Positions 17,856 through 28,722 of a DNA stretch of 64,000 bases are shown piece after piece (within the stretch, counting starts at the first letter, position 1; every line of letters starts with the position of its first letter). Source of the DNA: Enoplolaimus lenunculus (taxonomy: Eukaryota; Nematoda; Enoplea; Enoplida; Thoracostomopsidae); contig JASANG010000039.1 of assembly GCA_030248215.1 (NCBI GenBank), positions 124,001 to 188,000 on the forward strand, written 5' to 3'. The translations under genes and the position numbers were made by a program. Below the pieces are notes generated by a model that worked only from the letters and a program-made list of their open reading frames with translations, had not been told where the DNA came from and did not search any database.

Positions 17856-18057
17856 GGCCAATGTAAAGAACAGGAGCGGAACAGTATTATAAGCATATTC
17901 CTAAGCCTAAACCTAAGCCTAAGCGTAAGAATGAGCATATTCATTCAAAAGACTAAGCCTAAGCCTAAGCCCTAATCAAGCAAAAATAGCCTAAAGCTTA
18001 AGTTTACTCTTTTCTAGTCCCGTAGAAAAATTTCCGCCCCTGATCTTTACACGGGCC
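17856..18057 (+). mobile_element. Family A TTAGGC-bearing MITE, complete
   Basis: TIRs GGCCAATGTAAAGAACAGG and inverted GGCCCGTGTAAAGATCAGG. 8-bp TSDs AAAGTTAC (17848-17855) and AAAATTAC (18058-18065), 7 of 8. Interior: two CCTAAGCC arrays in the same orientation separated by GTAAGAATGAG, then AGCTTAAGTTTACTC. Length 202 bp. Confidence 0.85.
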
Positions 18058-18407
18058 AAAATTACAAACAACGTGTCAAGAACGACACAACTACAAAAGG
18101 TTTTTAAAATACGAAAAATGTGACTAATAAAATGGCCGAATTTCAAGTAAAAATGCTACCGAAGACGGGATTTTGATTTTTGCCGAATAGTAAAACAAAC
18201 AACTATTCTATGAGTAAAACAATGCAACATAGGGCTAATATTATTACACCTCGTGACTTTGCCAATTGCGTCAAAAGAAAACAATTTTCTGTGAGTTGTT
18301 TCCACGTAAATTTCACAGCTGAATTTAGCAAGAAACAATTTGTGATGAAAAAATTTCATAGCAAAATTTTCAATATACTATCAGTACTGTAGTGACACGC
18401 TTTAAAC

Positions 18408-18560
18408 ATCCAAACTCAATATTTGGTCCTGGAGTTCTTTATGCGCTACAATTAGGAATAATTGATATTTATGGACTCCAATTAGGGTTTAGGGACTCTG
18501 TCCGCTTACGAACTCTTATTAGGGATACGGACTCGTATAGGCTTGTCCTGGCGTATATGG
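18408..18560. repeat. Family K dispersed repeat
   Basis: TTAGGGACTCTGTCCGCTTA and CTCTTATTAGGGATACGG match the complement of 7680-7750. Confidence 0.45.
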
Positions 18561-19432
18561 AAATATGCCAGACACATTGTATTATATGCTATATGGCGGA
18601 ATACGTCCATCACTGCTCTGTAGGCATGCTTTTGCAGTTGAATTAGTAGTTAAATGGTCTAAAGTCCCGGTTTCTACGTAGACTGACATATTTCGAGATA
18701 CGTCCCTCATTCGCTAGCGATTCGTCTATGCCACAGTTTATATAATTAAAAATTTACTACAACTTTGCCAATGTTCTGCAAGAATTGCAAGAACAAGAGT
18801 GATTTTATTTGTTAATGTGTTTTGTTGATTTGTCACATTTTTACCTCTCAGCATTGTATCGATAAGTTTAGGGGAACTATAACCAAAAAACGACTATTAG
18901 TTGTTATCGTTGGCGTTGGCACACCTTCAACTAAGGTTCAAAAAAGACAGTATCTTCTCACCTGACTGTACTGAATACAAATTGGGAGGCAATCTTTACC
19001 CTACCCCTTTTAACGGAACGCTCGTGTTAATACGACACAAGTTGTACTACTCACTTGTAAAAACATGATGTTACATTTTTAGTTGTTTCGTTTGAAATAT
19101 ATTTTTTAGACAAGTTTTACATGTACTTTTCGATAAGATGCAGAAGGAAGTTATGTAAGACATTTTGAAATGTTTTTCGCAGCCGCCTCGGCCGACTGTA
19201 GCATACGGCCGTTCAAGGGCCGTAATTTTGTTTGTGCAACCGGCTTGCTTTGCGTACCGAAAAATTGAGAATGGAGGGCACGTGCGAATAATATAGAAAA
19301 ATATAAATTGGTTCAAGTTCAAATGAGTTTTCCCACACAGACTTTGTGAAGTTTTCACGATTTGGCATAATTTAAGCTCAGGTTTTGAGCTTGGCTTCGG
19401 CTTAAGCTTACGCTTTTGGTGTTCGATTTGGC

Positions 19433-19583
19433 GGCCAATGTATTGAACAAGGCCGGAACAGTAGTATAAGCATATTGGTAAGCTTATGTCTAAGCACAAG
19501 AAAGGCCGTATGCGTAAGCGAAGCCTAAGTCTAAGCAAAAATATATCTAAAGCTGAATTCCGCCCCTGATCTTTACATGGGTC
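19433..19583 (+). mobile_element. Family A TTAGGC-bearing MITE
   Basis: Left TIR GGCCAATGTATTGAACAAGG, right CCGCCCCTGATCTTTACATG. Flanks GATTTGGC and GGTTAGGC match at 6 of 8 positions. The right internal part is shortened. Confidence 0.76.
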
Positions 19584-19629
19584 GGTTAGGCGCATATCTA
19601 GCGCACTTTGCTAGGGAGACTAAAAAATT

Positions 19630-19745
19630 TTTCGACAGGGAAATATAAAGGTATTTGTTGACTTGCGTGCAGGGTTGGAAATTTTGTTCAGACGCCATAT
19701 TTTTGCAGGGGGCAGAGCCCCATTATTCCCCCATGGCTACATGCC
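19630..19745. repeat. Diverged family F copy
   Basis: GGTATTTGTTGACTTGCGTG and GGTTGGAAATTTTG resemble family F; ends CATGGCTACATGCCCGGG. Confidence 0.35.
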
Positions 19746-20060
19746 CGGGATCGGTTTGGATTAGATTCAAACATTATGGAGAACAACTGCACAATAACTT
19801 AGTGGTTATTCAGATAGAATTGGCAAATCATGAACGATGATTCAATATAGTACGCTAACGCTTCGCTCATGTGTTAACTGTTTCCAGCCCGGTTAAAATC
19901 TGAGAACACATCGTAAACTACATTACATTTTCATCATTCACAATTCATATATTCGTTTCAATTTGAGTGGAAGTAACCATTTATTAATCCTAAAAAAATT
20001 TTGGCCCTATCACCCTTCGAAATTTATAAATTTTTTTCGCCGTTTTAAAAATGAATCCAT

Positions 20061-20258
20061 GTCAATTTGTCACCCGACAATTTGTCGTCCTTCAGCGTCC
20101 TGAAGCCCACGGACAAATCTTAGCATAACCCTAAGCATAATCTGAAGTGTAATCATAAGCCTTAATAAGCTTATTGATGTACATCGAATTGTCGAGTGAA
20201 TGAAATTTCGGATTACAAGTTGTCAGCCGACGAGTTGTCGAGTGACGAATTGTCGTGA
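20061..20258. mobile_element. Family D MITE with TTAGG-type array
   Basis: Left ACCCGACAATTTGTCG and right CCGACGAGTTGTCG plus GACGAATTGTCGTGATT, inverted. Interior AGCATAACCCTAAGCATAAT array. Sister copies at 22398, 31584, 45521 and 52326. Confidence 0.68.
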
Positions 20259-20559
20259 TTCCTTTGAAATGTATACATGGCTCGCTCGCGAGACAAACTT
20301 GATCGGAGCTTCGTTTATTCCACAAAAAATTCCTATCTCACCCTCTGTCTTTCTATAACGATCATTGTAGACAAATTAAAAAATTTCAGCTTCTGAGAAT
20401 TCACGTATAAACATTTGATAGAAAACAAATAATATTTAATTTCAATCCTTTTTGAAACAAATTTCATCGTATATGAAGCATTTTATTCTGGTGCGTAAAA
20501 CTGTCGGTGTATATACAGACAGAGGGATATATTTTTACGATGCTACGTTCATGGAAACA

Positions 20560-20868
20560 CAGAGGCGAATCCAAAAATTTAAACTTCGGCGAGGCGGGTG
20601 CGCAAATGTTATGAAACACAATAATTGTAAGGTATGGACTTTATCATTTTATCACAAAAAATTTTTGTAAGTGGAAAAATTGTAAGGTTTTAATCACAAA
20701 AAGGTTTTATCACAAAAAAATTTCTGCGGGTAAAAATTGTAATCTTTACAACAAAATTTTTTCTGAGGAGGAAAATTGTAAACAAGGAACTATCACAAAA
20801 AAAGTTCGGACAGGAGCAGCGTTCGCCTCCTCTCGCACGCCCACCCCCTTCTATGTATCCGCTTGTGT
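20560..20868. mobile_element. Family B hAT-like MITE
   Basis: CAGAGGCGAATCC at the left and inverted CACAAGCGGATAC at the right. Flanks TGGAAACA and TGCAAACG match at 6 of 8. The interior has repeated ATCACAAAAAAATTTCTG-like segments, an internal expansion of one motif. Confidence 0.66.
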
Positions 20869-21002
20869 GCAAACGCGAAAAAAGTACTTTTATAAGCTTC
20901 ACGTTTTATGATCCAAAGCTAATGCTATTTCTCGTTTATTGTGTTCGCTCACACTCTTTGTTTCAATTCAATACAATCTAGCAATCAAATAGTGGTTCAT
21001 CA

Positions 21003-21192
21003 CAGGGATAGATTTAGAAATTTCTGTCTATTACGTGCTGGCAAAAGTTATGAAACGCAATTTTTTTACTGCATGCTATATATGTACCAACTTTCAGCAG
21101 GGGAAAATTGTGAGGCAAGGACCTTATTATTTTGTCATGAAAAACTTTCTGATGGAAATTCGATCCAACACCCTTCGCTGAATCCGCTGTTT
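21003..21192. mobile_element. Family B hAT-like MITE
   Basis: GAAATTTCTG, GTTATGAAACGCAATTTTTT, ACTGCATGCTATATATG and a terminal GAATCCGCTG; left terminus diverged. Confidence 0.6.
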
Positions 21193-21431
21193 TCTGTTGC
21201 CTAAACATTCTAGAAGCATCAGCTGTTTTTGGTTTATATGGTCACAATAAAACAGAGATACGTTAGACAAATTAATTCACACGTAGAAGACGGTTCCACT
21301 ATAGCTTGATGCATCTGGAATGTTACTGGCTCCGTTAAGGCTCTAGCCGGATTAAGGGGGTCGCGTAATCAATTTTTCTGTAGGGTTGTGAAACATGAGT
21401 CATTAACAATTGAATTACGAATTCGAGATAT

Positions 21432-21475
21432 TTGTACCCTTTCTCACATGAATACTATCAGCAACTCAGCGCTAA
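21432..21475 (-). repeat. SINE tail fragment
   Basis: Minus-strand AGTATTCATGTGAGAAAGGG matches the 3' part of the SINE copies at 1945 and 12765. Confidence 0.4.
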
Positions 21476-22094
21476 CGTTAGCACCACAGCATATAAGTTG
21501 CACACATTAACCCAGTCGTCCTATAAGTCTTATGGTAACGTCACCAAAGCTTTGCGGTTGCGATATTTATAAAAACGCGACGTTGCGTGGCGAATCTAAA
21601 ATATCCAATTTATTTGTGATGCGCGGCGCCAAGGACAAACTGCGGTGAGCGCCATAGTAAGCTTTAGCGCAGCGCTAAGGATTTAGTTTACATACAAGAC
21701 TTGAGTAATTCAGCCGAAAAGCTTAGAATTTTGATATTTAAAATTTTAAAATATTTAATTGTAGGGTATAGAGGTTATAACTACTATGTAAAAATGAATA
21801 ATTTCGCTGGCAACAACTGAGTGATAGGTTTGCAGTGTTCCCTTGATACCAAAACAGTTCACTACAATGGAGCAGAGTTCGCTTTGAGGCGTTTCATTGA
21901 TAATTATGTCTTTATTATGTTTATTTACATATTTTCAAACTTCTACGAAATTAAGCGTAGTTTTGAGACTGAGTTTTGATTGCTGTTTTTAGATTTTAGT
22001 GTTCGAAGATGCAACCAGTTTATTTGTTTGAATACCTGTTATTATTCACGAACCAGTATTAGTTCCTATATAACCAGCTTTCGAAGCATCGTTT

Positions 22095-22145
22095 TAACCC
22101 ATAACTTTTTTCTGCATGAATATTTTCTATTTCATCTGAGATTTC
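22095..22145 (-). repeat. SINE tail fragment
   Basis: Minus-strand GATGAAATAGAAAATATTCA followed by a degenerate GGGTTAA matches the SINE body and tail. Confidence 0.4.
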
Positions 22146-22397
22146 ATTTCAGTCTGCCACACAAAGTAGTGGCCGCTCTATATAAATACAGATTTTGAAA
22201 AACGTGCCCGGAATTTAATATTTTCTATGCTCTGGCGTCGCAAACACCGTTTTAATCCTTAAATTGATATCCACATATTGCGGCAGGATGGGTCAACGAT
22301 ATCGCTTAGCCTAATGTTTATCATTTGGTTATTGTAGTTTTAAATTTATTTATTTTGTCTACGAGTCATTAGCTGAAACAGACCAATATAATAGCAC

Positions 22398-22575
22398 GAA
22401 GATTTGTAGACCAACAACTCGTAATCCGAAACTCCACCAAGTCGACTCTTCTTAGTCCATAATTAAGCATAGGCTTACATACAGGGTTAGGAATACGATT
22501 AGGATTATGCTTAGATTTATTAACTAACCTTAGGACACTGTTGGGCGACAAGTTGTCGGTCGACGAATTGTTGTA
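22398..22575. mobile_element. Family D MITE
   Basis: Right end GTTGGGCGACAAGTTGTCGG followed by TCGACGAATTGTTG; interior TTAGGAATACGATTAGG and ATTATGCTTAG array; left arm diverged. Confidence 0.6.
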
Positions 22576-22739
22576 GATTCGGCCAATATGTATGATTAGC
22601 AACTGAGTCAGAAAATTTAAACTCAAGGGATATTAAGAAAGATTCATGGGGGCACACAGCCGTGTAAATTAATTATTTATTTTGTGGGACGCGAGTTTCC
22701 GTTGCCATCGTCAAAATAAGTTTCGAATTTTTTGTGTAA

Positions 22740-22800
22740 AACCATATTAGGGTAGGGGCCCCCAAATGTGGGGTATGAAGGATGGCTGCTCCGGCCCTGC
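22740..22800 (-). repeat. Family G fragment
   Basis: GGATGGCTGCTCCGGCCCTG is the family G right terminus; the other end is missing. Confidence 0.5.
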
Positions 22801-23247
22801 CTGCGTCGCGTGGCACCTTGGAGTAAGGTGAATCAAGATGGCTGTTAGAAATCTGTCCACCTTGCAACTTCTGAATGATCATGTTAGCCCAGTTCTCGCT
22901 TTGTCTAAATGCTGTTGGAGATTTTAGCTTCAGTGGTGTGTAGGATTTGCAAATATTAACGAACCAATAATCTAGTCGGTTTCCGAGCGCCTGTGTCTCG
23001 ATACCATTTTCTGTCTCCGTTTAATATCTTGATCTCTCCGAAAAAATTGATCTTATTTAATTGTTCCGGGGGAAAATTAAACTGAGACTCCGGTCCACAT
23101 CATTGCCAATTTCCCGATACTATTTTGGATAGCGTTTGCCGGGGGGGCTTCTGTTTCAAAAGACACCGACAAACCTTATACTTAAGTAGTGGTAATAAAG
23201 TTTAACAAAAAAACAGAAATATTGATCATTAAACACTTACTCAGACA

Positions 23248-23422
23248 CAAGAGCGACCCCACGGGGGCATCAGGGAGCCGTACCGCCTCCCCCCAAACTT
23301 CTATGGTGTTCCTCCAGCAAATAGACTCGCTCTAAAACTAAATTATTTTGAATTGCTATGGTAGGGCCCCCAAACTTATTCGGTGCCCCCCCTCACGTAT
23401 AATTTTCTGTGGACACAACCTG
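23248..23422. mobile_element. Family H hAT-like MITE with perfect TSD
   Basis: Begins CAAGAGCGACCCCACGGGG and ends (inverted) CAGGTTGTGTCCACAG. Identical 8-bp TSDs CTCAGACA at 23240-23247 and 23423-23430. The perfect duplication shows a clean, relatively young insertion. Confidence 0.85.
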
Positions 23423-23439
23423 CTCAGACAGATTCGACA

Positions 23440-24060
23440 GCATAGGAAAAAAGTCGAAAATTCTCACGGGGGTAAACGACCGATTATGAGCGAGACGTGG
23501 GTTGACAAAAAATTAAAAATATAAAATGTCTCAAACGTCTTTAAATTTAAAAAGGGGATTACTTTGTTCAAAAAAATCCCAGCCGTCAAATTATATTTCC
23601 ATGATAACAAAGATGTACCTATGATTTTGACTTGTATACTCGCTATTTAACACACAGGTAACTCTCTGTGCAAGGGGCAGATACGAGATATTTTCAGTCG
23701 AAGAATTTACGCGAATGAAAAAATTATTGCCAGGGCTCAAACTTTTTAGTCCACCATAGAATTTTGGCCTTGCAGGTCCATGGCCAGCTCAAGGTACTAC
23801 GGGGTCCCAGGAATCATTTTGGAAGGGGTACATGGAGAATTCATACGTCTTTACAAGTGGTACCAAAACTTTTCTATGGTGGATCAAAATCTTAAAGTGT
23901 CAATATTTACTCGGGGTGGGGCCATCTGGCCCACCCTCTGACTACAAGCGTTTGGATTAGGGCCCTGGAGGGAACTACAAAAAGGAAAATTTTTGTCAAT
24001 GCCAAACGCCATAACGGATTTTATAATGACTGATGAGATCCGACCTTAACATATGACAAG
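23440..24060. other. Gene-free stretch
   Basis: Debris with GC-richer patches (23770-23950) that look transposon-like but lack paired termini. Confidence 0.4.
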
Positions 24061-24339
24061 CCTATATTTGGTGTATAATTAAAATTTTGTTCAAAGTCTG
24101 CGGATGATGGTTTGAAATTTCAAAATTTAAAATATGATTTAACACATTATATAGTAGTTTGAATTTAATACTGCGGTATCTCGAAATTAAAACAAGCTGG
24201 ATACGATTTCGCGTTAGCAATTTGTCATTCGCTTTTATGCACGGCTGTAATTCGTGTCGAAATATAGGATTGTTTACGGGTCGGCTTTTGTACACTATAC
24301 TTTGTTACCCACACGTTTTCAAATGTTCAGATTTTCAAA

Positions 24340-24410
24340 TAACGTAGGCTTTTGGATTAGGCTTAGGCTTATGTTCAGAGTTAGATTTAGACTATGATTT
24401 GAGTCGGAAA
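24340..24410. repeat. Degenerate TTAGGC array
   Basis: GGATTAGGCTTAGGCTTATG followed by diverged hexamers; no termini. Confidence 0.5.
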
Positions 24411-24444
24411 AGTTGATAAGAGCCAGTGTATCTAAAGCTGTTTA

Positions 24445-24513
24445 TAAATATATATATATTATATATTATATATATCTAGATATAATATATATAGATAGAT
24501 AGATAGATATATA
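24445..24513. repeat. AT and GATA microsatellite
   Basis: TATATATATTATATATTA then TAGATAGATAGATAGATA. Confidence 0.88.
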
Positions 24514-24963
24514 ACCAAATTTGCCGTAAAAAAGTAACGAAGAAAAAGTTTATGTTTAGGGGGTTTAGTCTGTTTGTAAAACATGTAATAGTGCATATAT
24601 TCAGTGTAAGACAAGTGCGTTCCCTCATGTACGTTATGATATGCAGTAGGTGCAATCGCTCCCTACAAAAAACCTTGGCTACGCCTGTGACTTAAATTTT
24701 GAGAACAAAGAAATGAGAAATTATTTGCTAAAACTGTCCTTAAATTTGAGTGATTTTGAAATTTTATTACTTTTTAAAATAAACACCACAGGCGTTATTT
24801 TAATGTACTTTGTCTCAAGTCAACTCGTGTTTTTACAGTGCAAAATTGTAGCTTTCTTAAGTAGGTGTGATGAAACAAACCAGCACGCACCGAACGCGAC
24901 AGGGGTGAGCCTGACTTCGCTTATATGCCGGTTGCCACCAGTTCAAATCTCTTGGTACGTACC

Positions 24964-25090
24964 GACAGAGTCGTAGTTCGGATCTCAAAGCTAGGGTCAT
25001 AGCTTGTATTTCACCGCCAGAGCCGTAGCTTGGATTCTACCGAAGGGCCGTAGCTTGGATTTCACCGCCAGGGACGTAGCTTGGATTTCA
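24964..25090 (+). repeat. Tandem array of a transposon-terminus-like 26-bp unit
   Basis: Five diverged copies of a CGTAGCTTGGATTTCACC-type unit, each like the hAT-style terminus GGGGCGTAGCCAGGATTTCA (family I). The last copy runs into ordinary family I sequence ending TATAACCTCATG. Confidence 0.7.
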
Positions 25091-25442
25091 TTTCGCAAGG
25101 TATAACCTCATGTAAAGGAAAATATTCTGACTTCATATGGATCCATTCTATAAAGTCTGAAAAAATGTGCTTTTTTTCTTGTATCAAAATTTTTGAGAGG
25201 GGATATAACCCTTGTATTGCTCCCATTATATATTGTAAGAACTATTTTTTGGAATCTCGAGGGGTTTTTTCGGGGGGGGGGGGCTTGTATTCAAATACCC
25301 GAAGTGCAGCGCTGAGATATTGCCATATCTTTATTGGCACTTTTACACTTTCCCTCCACATTTACCGTTTAGGCTTAGACTTAAGTTTAAGCAGCGGCTT
25401 AGACAATAGGAGATTTATTTGGAATTGTAAAAGCTGTTTTCT

Positions 25443-25666
25443 AGGTCCATATTCTCAAATGCATATAGCGCCTATCACCAGTTAGTAATAGCTTTTCAAA
25501 ATAACCAACTGCTGCAATTGCGCATCTCAAAATTTGCACAGAAGTAGAGTAAATCGAATGCAATAAATGTGCTTAATTTCAAACATCACCGTTTCCTGGT
25601 TTGAAGCTTTACAACACCTGTCACCAACTGGTAATAGGTGCTACACACTTATGAGAATACGGTCTC
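25443..25666. mobile_element. Family E MITE (PIF/Harbinger-like), complete
   Basis: TIRs GGTCCATATTCTCAAATGC and inverted GACCGTATTCTCATAAGTG, then CACCTATCACCAGTT-type arms of about 50 bp. TCTA flanks both ends; the short duplication and the GGNCC-start suggest PIF/Harbinger, by inference. Confidence 0.75.
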
Positions 25667-25927
25667 TAATCATAAGGCTAAGCTTGTAGAGTACAAGAAT
25701 CCCTTTATATTATTGAAAAAATATATTAATGCTTGTGTCAATAAGATGCATACTCTTTCACACTGCGGCGACTCAAAATCGATACTCGCTTCCGTTACGT
25801 AACGATGAAGTTAACGTTGCTTGAGAACAACTGCAATGTGGATTGGGTCATTCACCCCCAGAAAATTTGAAATATATAATTTCAATCAATTAAAAAATAT
25901 ATCGCTTTCAAAACTAGTGCAAAGACG

Positions 25928-26203
25928 CACTAGCGGATCCAAACGGGGTTGGCGTACGCACCCTCCGTCAGAATTTTGTTTGTGATAAAATGGTAAGGTG
26001 ATCCTACGTTACAATTTTGCCCTCAGAAGATTTTTTGTAAAACCATTTTTACCCTCAAGAAGTTTTTTGTGATAAAACTTTACAATTATTCTCCTTATAA
26101 AATATTTTGGTGATAAAATGATAAGATCCCTTAACCTTACAATTTTTGCGCTACGTAACATTTGCCAGCCTGCCCCGGTCAGAGAGTTTTGGATACACCT
26201 CTG
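25928..26203. mobile_element. Family B hAT-like MITE with 8-bp TSD
   Basis: Starts CACTAGCGGATCC and ends (inverted) CAGAGGTGTATCC. TSDs CAAAGACG (25920-25927) and CAACGACG (26204-26211), 7 of 8. Interior GTGATAAAATGGTAAGG and CCTTACAATTTT segments. Confidence 0.8.
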
Positions 26204-26666
26204 CAACGACGACAAATAAATGAGTTGAAGATGTCGAATTGAAACTATTTCAGTTTAGAAGGGTATATGTTTAGGTTTTTTGGCGATCTAACCGTAGCGT
26301 GAGCAAGATATCTGGTTTTCACGTATAAGATCCAGAATGTTATTCTGAACATTTTCAACGCGGGTCTTCTTGCCTATGAAATTTTCAAAGTTATATCATA
26401 GTATATCCCACTTGTATGCAGTTCTAATTGAGGGGACATTGGTCACTAGAGGCGATGAGAATAACTTACACATATTTTATTGTGTAAAAAATGAAAAAAG
26501 GATGTGGAAGATAAATGGATAGGGTGTTAACTTTAAGTATGAACATGCGACAGTGGCGAATCCAGAATGTATTTTGTGTCGAAATACATATCTGAATTTA
26601 AAATATTGTGAAACTAATATAAAAGAAAGTTTCCGCGTTGTTTTTGAAAGTTCTTTTTAAGGCTGC

Positions 26667-26832
26667 GCTATACTTGTCGTGGACATGGACGATGCCCTAC
26701 GGGTGACGGGCGGCGCCGTACGGGTCACGCACGGTGACGGAGGGGTGACGGACCGTGACAGAAGGGTGACGGATCGTGACGGACGGCGCCGTACGGGTGA
26801 CGGACTGCGCCTGACGTCATGAAAAGTATAGT
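26667..26832. mobile_element. Family C foldback element
   Basis: Starts GCTATACTTGTCG and ends CATGAAAAGTATAG, with (G/C)GGGTGACGGACGG units and GGCGCCGTACGG inside. Contains a perfect TGACGTCA palindrome near the right end. Confidence 0.7.
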
Positions 26833-26926
26833 GTTACTCCTTGAGCTTATAAAGTATTGACGTAAGTCATATCATTCGTTGGCGACGTTCGAACAACGCG
26901 GTCTGTAAAGCCGCTGTTCGAGTTTT

Positions 26927-27010
26927 GCCCAAAGTTAAGGACCACGCCGGGAATTGAATTTTAGTCCTCGGGCACTCCAGTCAAGCATACTACCAGTACA
27001 CCATGTGGCC
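26927..27010 (-). repeat. tRNA-like sequence (tRNA pseudogene or SINE head)
   Basis: On the minus strand, GGCCACATGGTGTACTGG resembles an acceptor stem and A box, and ATTCAATTCCCGGCGTGG resembles a B box and 3' acceptor stem; GGCCAC can pair with GTGGTCC near the end. The anticodon arm and the 5' side of the T stem are poor, so it is not called functional. Confidence 0.35.
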
Positions 27011-27539
27011 GATTGCATTAATTCATATTCCGGTATATGTTCACATGTATGGCAATCATTTTACTTTTACATATTACACTTGCCGTATACATATACTGGC
27101 ACGGGGGTTGTTGGAATGGCACCAAAGGTAACCAGCTGTTCTCGCTATTGGACACATATAAAGATTTTTCTGGACACTTCCGGTGAAGCACACATTCCCT
27201 CGGTAAGCCTGAATTCGATACAGATAAAAGATAAAGTTTTGAGATTTTAGTGGATTTCAAAAATTCCCATTTTTCAGAAATAAAGCTTAAGGAATTGGTA
27301 AATTAGCGAAGCCCGTTTGTTATTTTTAATTATAAGAAAAAACGCGGATAGTTCACCATAATCAAATCAGGGGAGGAGCAATTCATGGAAGAATGAGACC
27401 CCTTTTTGACTAATTGTGACATCAAATTGGCAAATTTAATAATCTCTGTTTACAAATTTTTACGTTTAACTTAAAACTATTTGAATTGTAATGGCGGATC
27501 ATTAAATTTCTGTCGGGGGATGTCGCACGATAACAGCTG

Positions 27540-27650
27540 AAAAAAACTCGCGAATAAAGCGAGCAAGAAGCCAAACACATTTTTTAGGACTATATCTTAA
27601 TGCAAAATTTAGGTTTTGATCCCTATTGGGGCCGGCCAAGGCTACGATGT
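27540..27650. repeat. Family M dispersed repeat
   Basis: GAAAAAAACTCGCGAATAAAGC, then AAGCCAAACACA and GGTTTTGATCCCTATTGGGG. Related pieces at 12515, 29830, 30760, 31850, 46930 and 50690. Termini not defined. Confidence 0.45.
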
Positions 27651-27821
27651 ATCCTCTTGGATTCAAAAGTGTTGTGCTGTCTAAATGTATTGTCCGCCCT
27701 CTATTTTAGTTTTCCCGTCCTAGACAATGTCTAAAGATAATAGTTCATTGTTCTGAATAAATAACGCTTCGAGGTATACGCGTTTCGCTTATGCACCATT
27801 CATAAAATATACTGTGACACC

Positions 27822-27960
27822 AGGGATGTCGTAGCCGCAATTTCATTTAGAAGGGTATAACTTCAAAGACCGGATCTAGTGAACGAAGTGCCGCGAGCGG
27901 AAATTTTTTTTGACCTTGTAATATTGTGATTACAATTTACTTTGAGCGTACACACCCTAA
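27822..27960. repeat. Family I hAT-like terminus
   Basis: CAGGGATGTCGTAGCCGC and ATTTCATTTAGAAGGGTATA; the partner end was not found. Confidence 0.4.
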
Positions 27961-28287
27961 CGCTCTCCGTGCGTTGAGATGTTGACTCGTTTCGCTAAAG
28001 CGAACAAATATTTTTACGCATATTTAAATTGTTCACGTGTACATATATAAAATGAAGTATTTTCAGTTGAAAATTTCTCTTAAAGAACAATATAAAGTAT
28101 TAATTTTAGGAAAATTATAAATTTTGAGTCTGTGTTTAGCGCGATCTAAGTGATTTATGCGCGACCGACGTAATATGTTAATATTTGTTTCAGTTTTTGA
28201 GGCAGATGCGCGCCTGAGATGCGAGAATATTATCAGTTCGGCCGCGACTAGGGTATTGAGATGCTTTTTGGCCTGGGCGTGTTGCAA

Positions 28288-28438
28288 AGCTTATCTTGCT
28301 ACGGGGGTTAAATTTTTTTCAGAAGGGCATACAAGGGTTTTCGATGACTTTTCAAGCATGGTTCAAAACTTTCTAGGGGGCAAAGTTCTTGGTGAGTTAA
28401 GCCCCTTCTGGCTCCCCTCTTGCTTCGGCCCACTTTAG
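28288..28438. repeat. Family F repeat
   Basis: GGGCATACAAGGGTTTTCGA, then GGTTCAAAACTTTCTAGGGG and a GC-richer right end. Confidence 0.55.
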
Positions 28439-28543
28439 TTCCGTAATGAATAAATGTTAGCTGAGATGACAGGGTGATGAATGACGAAAAAGGAAATATT
28501 TTTAATAACATAGAATTCTTTTAATGTTTTCGATCAATTCTTC

Positions 28544-28722
28544 CTACCATGTATAGAACAGGGCCGGATTGTTTTCCGGCGTGGCTGTAATAGAGTCAGT
28601 TTAAGCTTTAGCCTAACGTTTTTGCTTAGGCTTAGGCTTAGGCTCATTCTTACGCTTAGGCTTAGGATTAGGCTTAGAAATATTCTTATACTACTGTTCT
28701 GGCCTTGTTCTATACACTGGCC
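28544..28722 (-). mobile_element. Family A TTAGGC-bearing MITE, complete, reverse orientation
   Basis: CATGTATAGAACAGGGCCGG at the left and inverted GGCCAGTGTATAGAACAAGG at the right. TSDs AATTCTTC (28536-28543) and CATTCTTC (28723-28730), 7 of 8. Arrays read TTAGGCTTAGGCTTAGG on the plus strand. Forms long open frames only because the hexamers lack stops in some frames. Confidence 0.83.

Noticed and set aside
25081-25485. 134-codon open frame
   Set aside because: Begins in a tandem transposon terminus and ends in a family E element.
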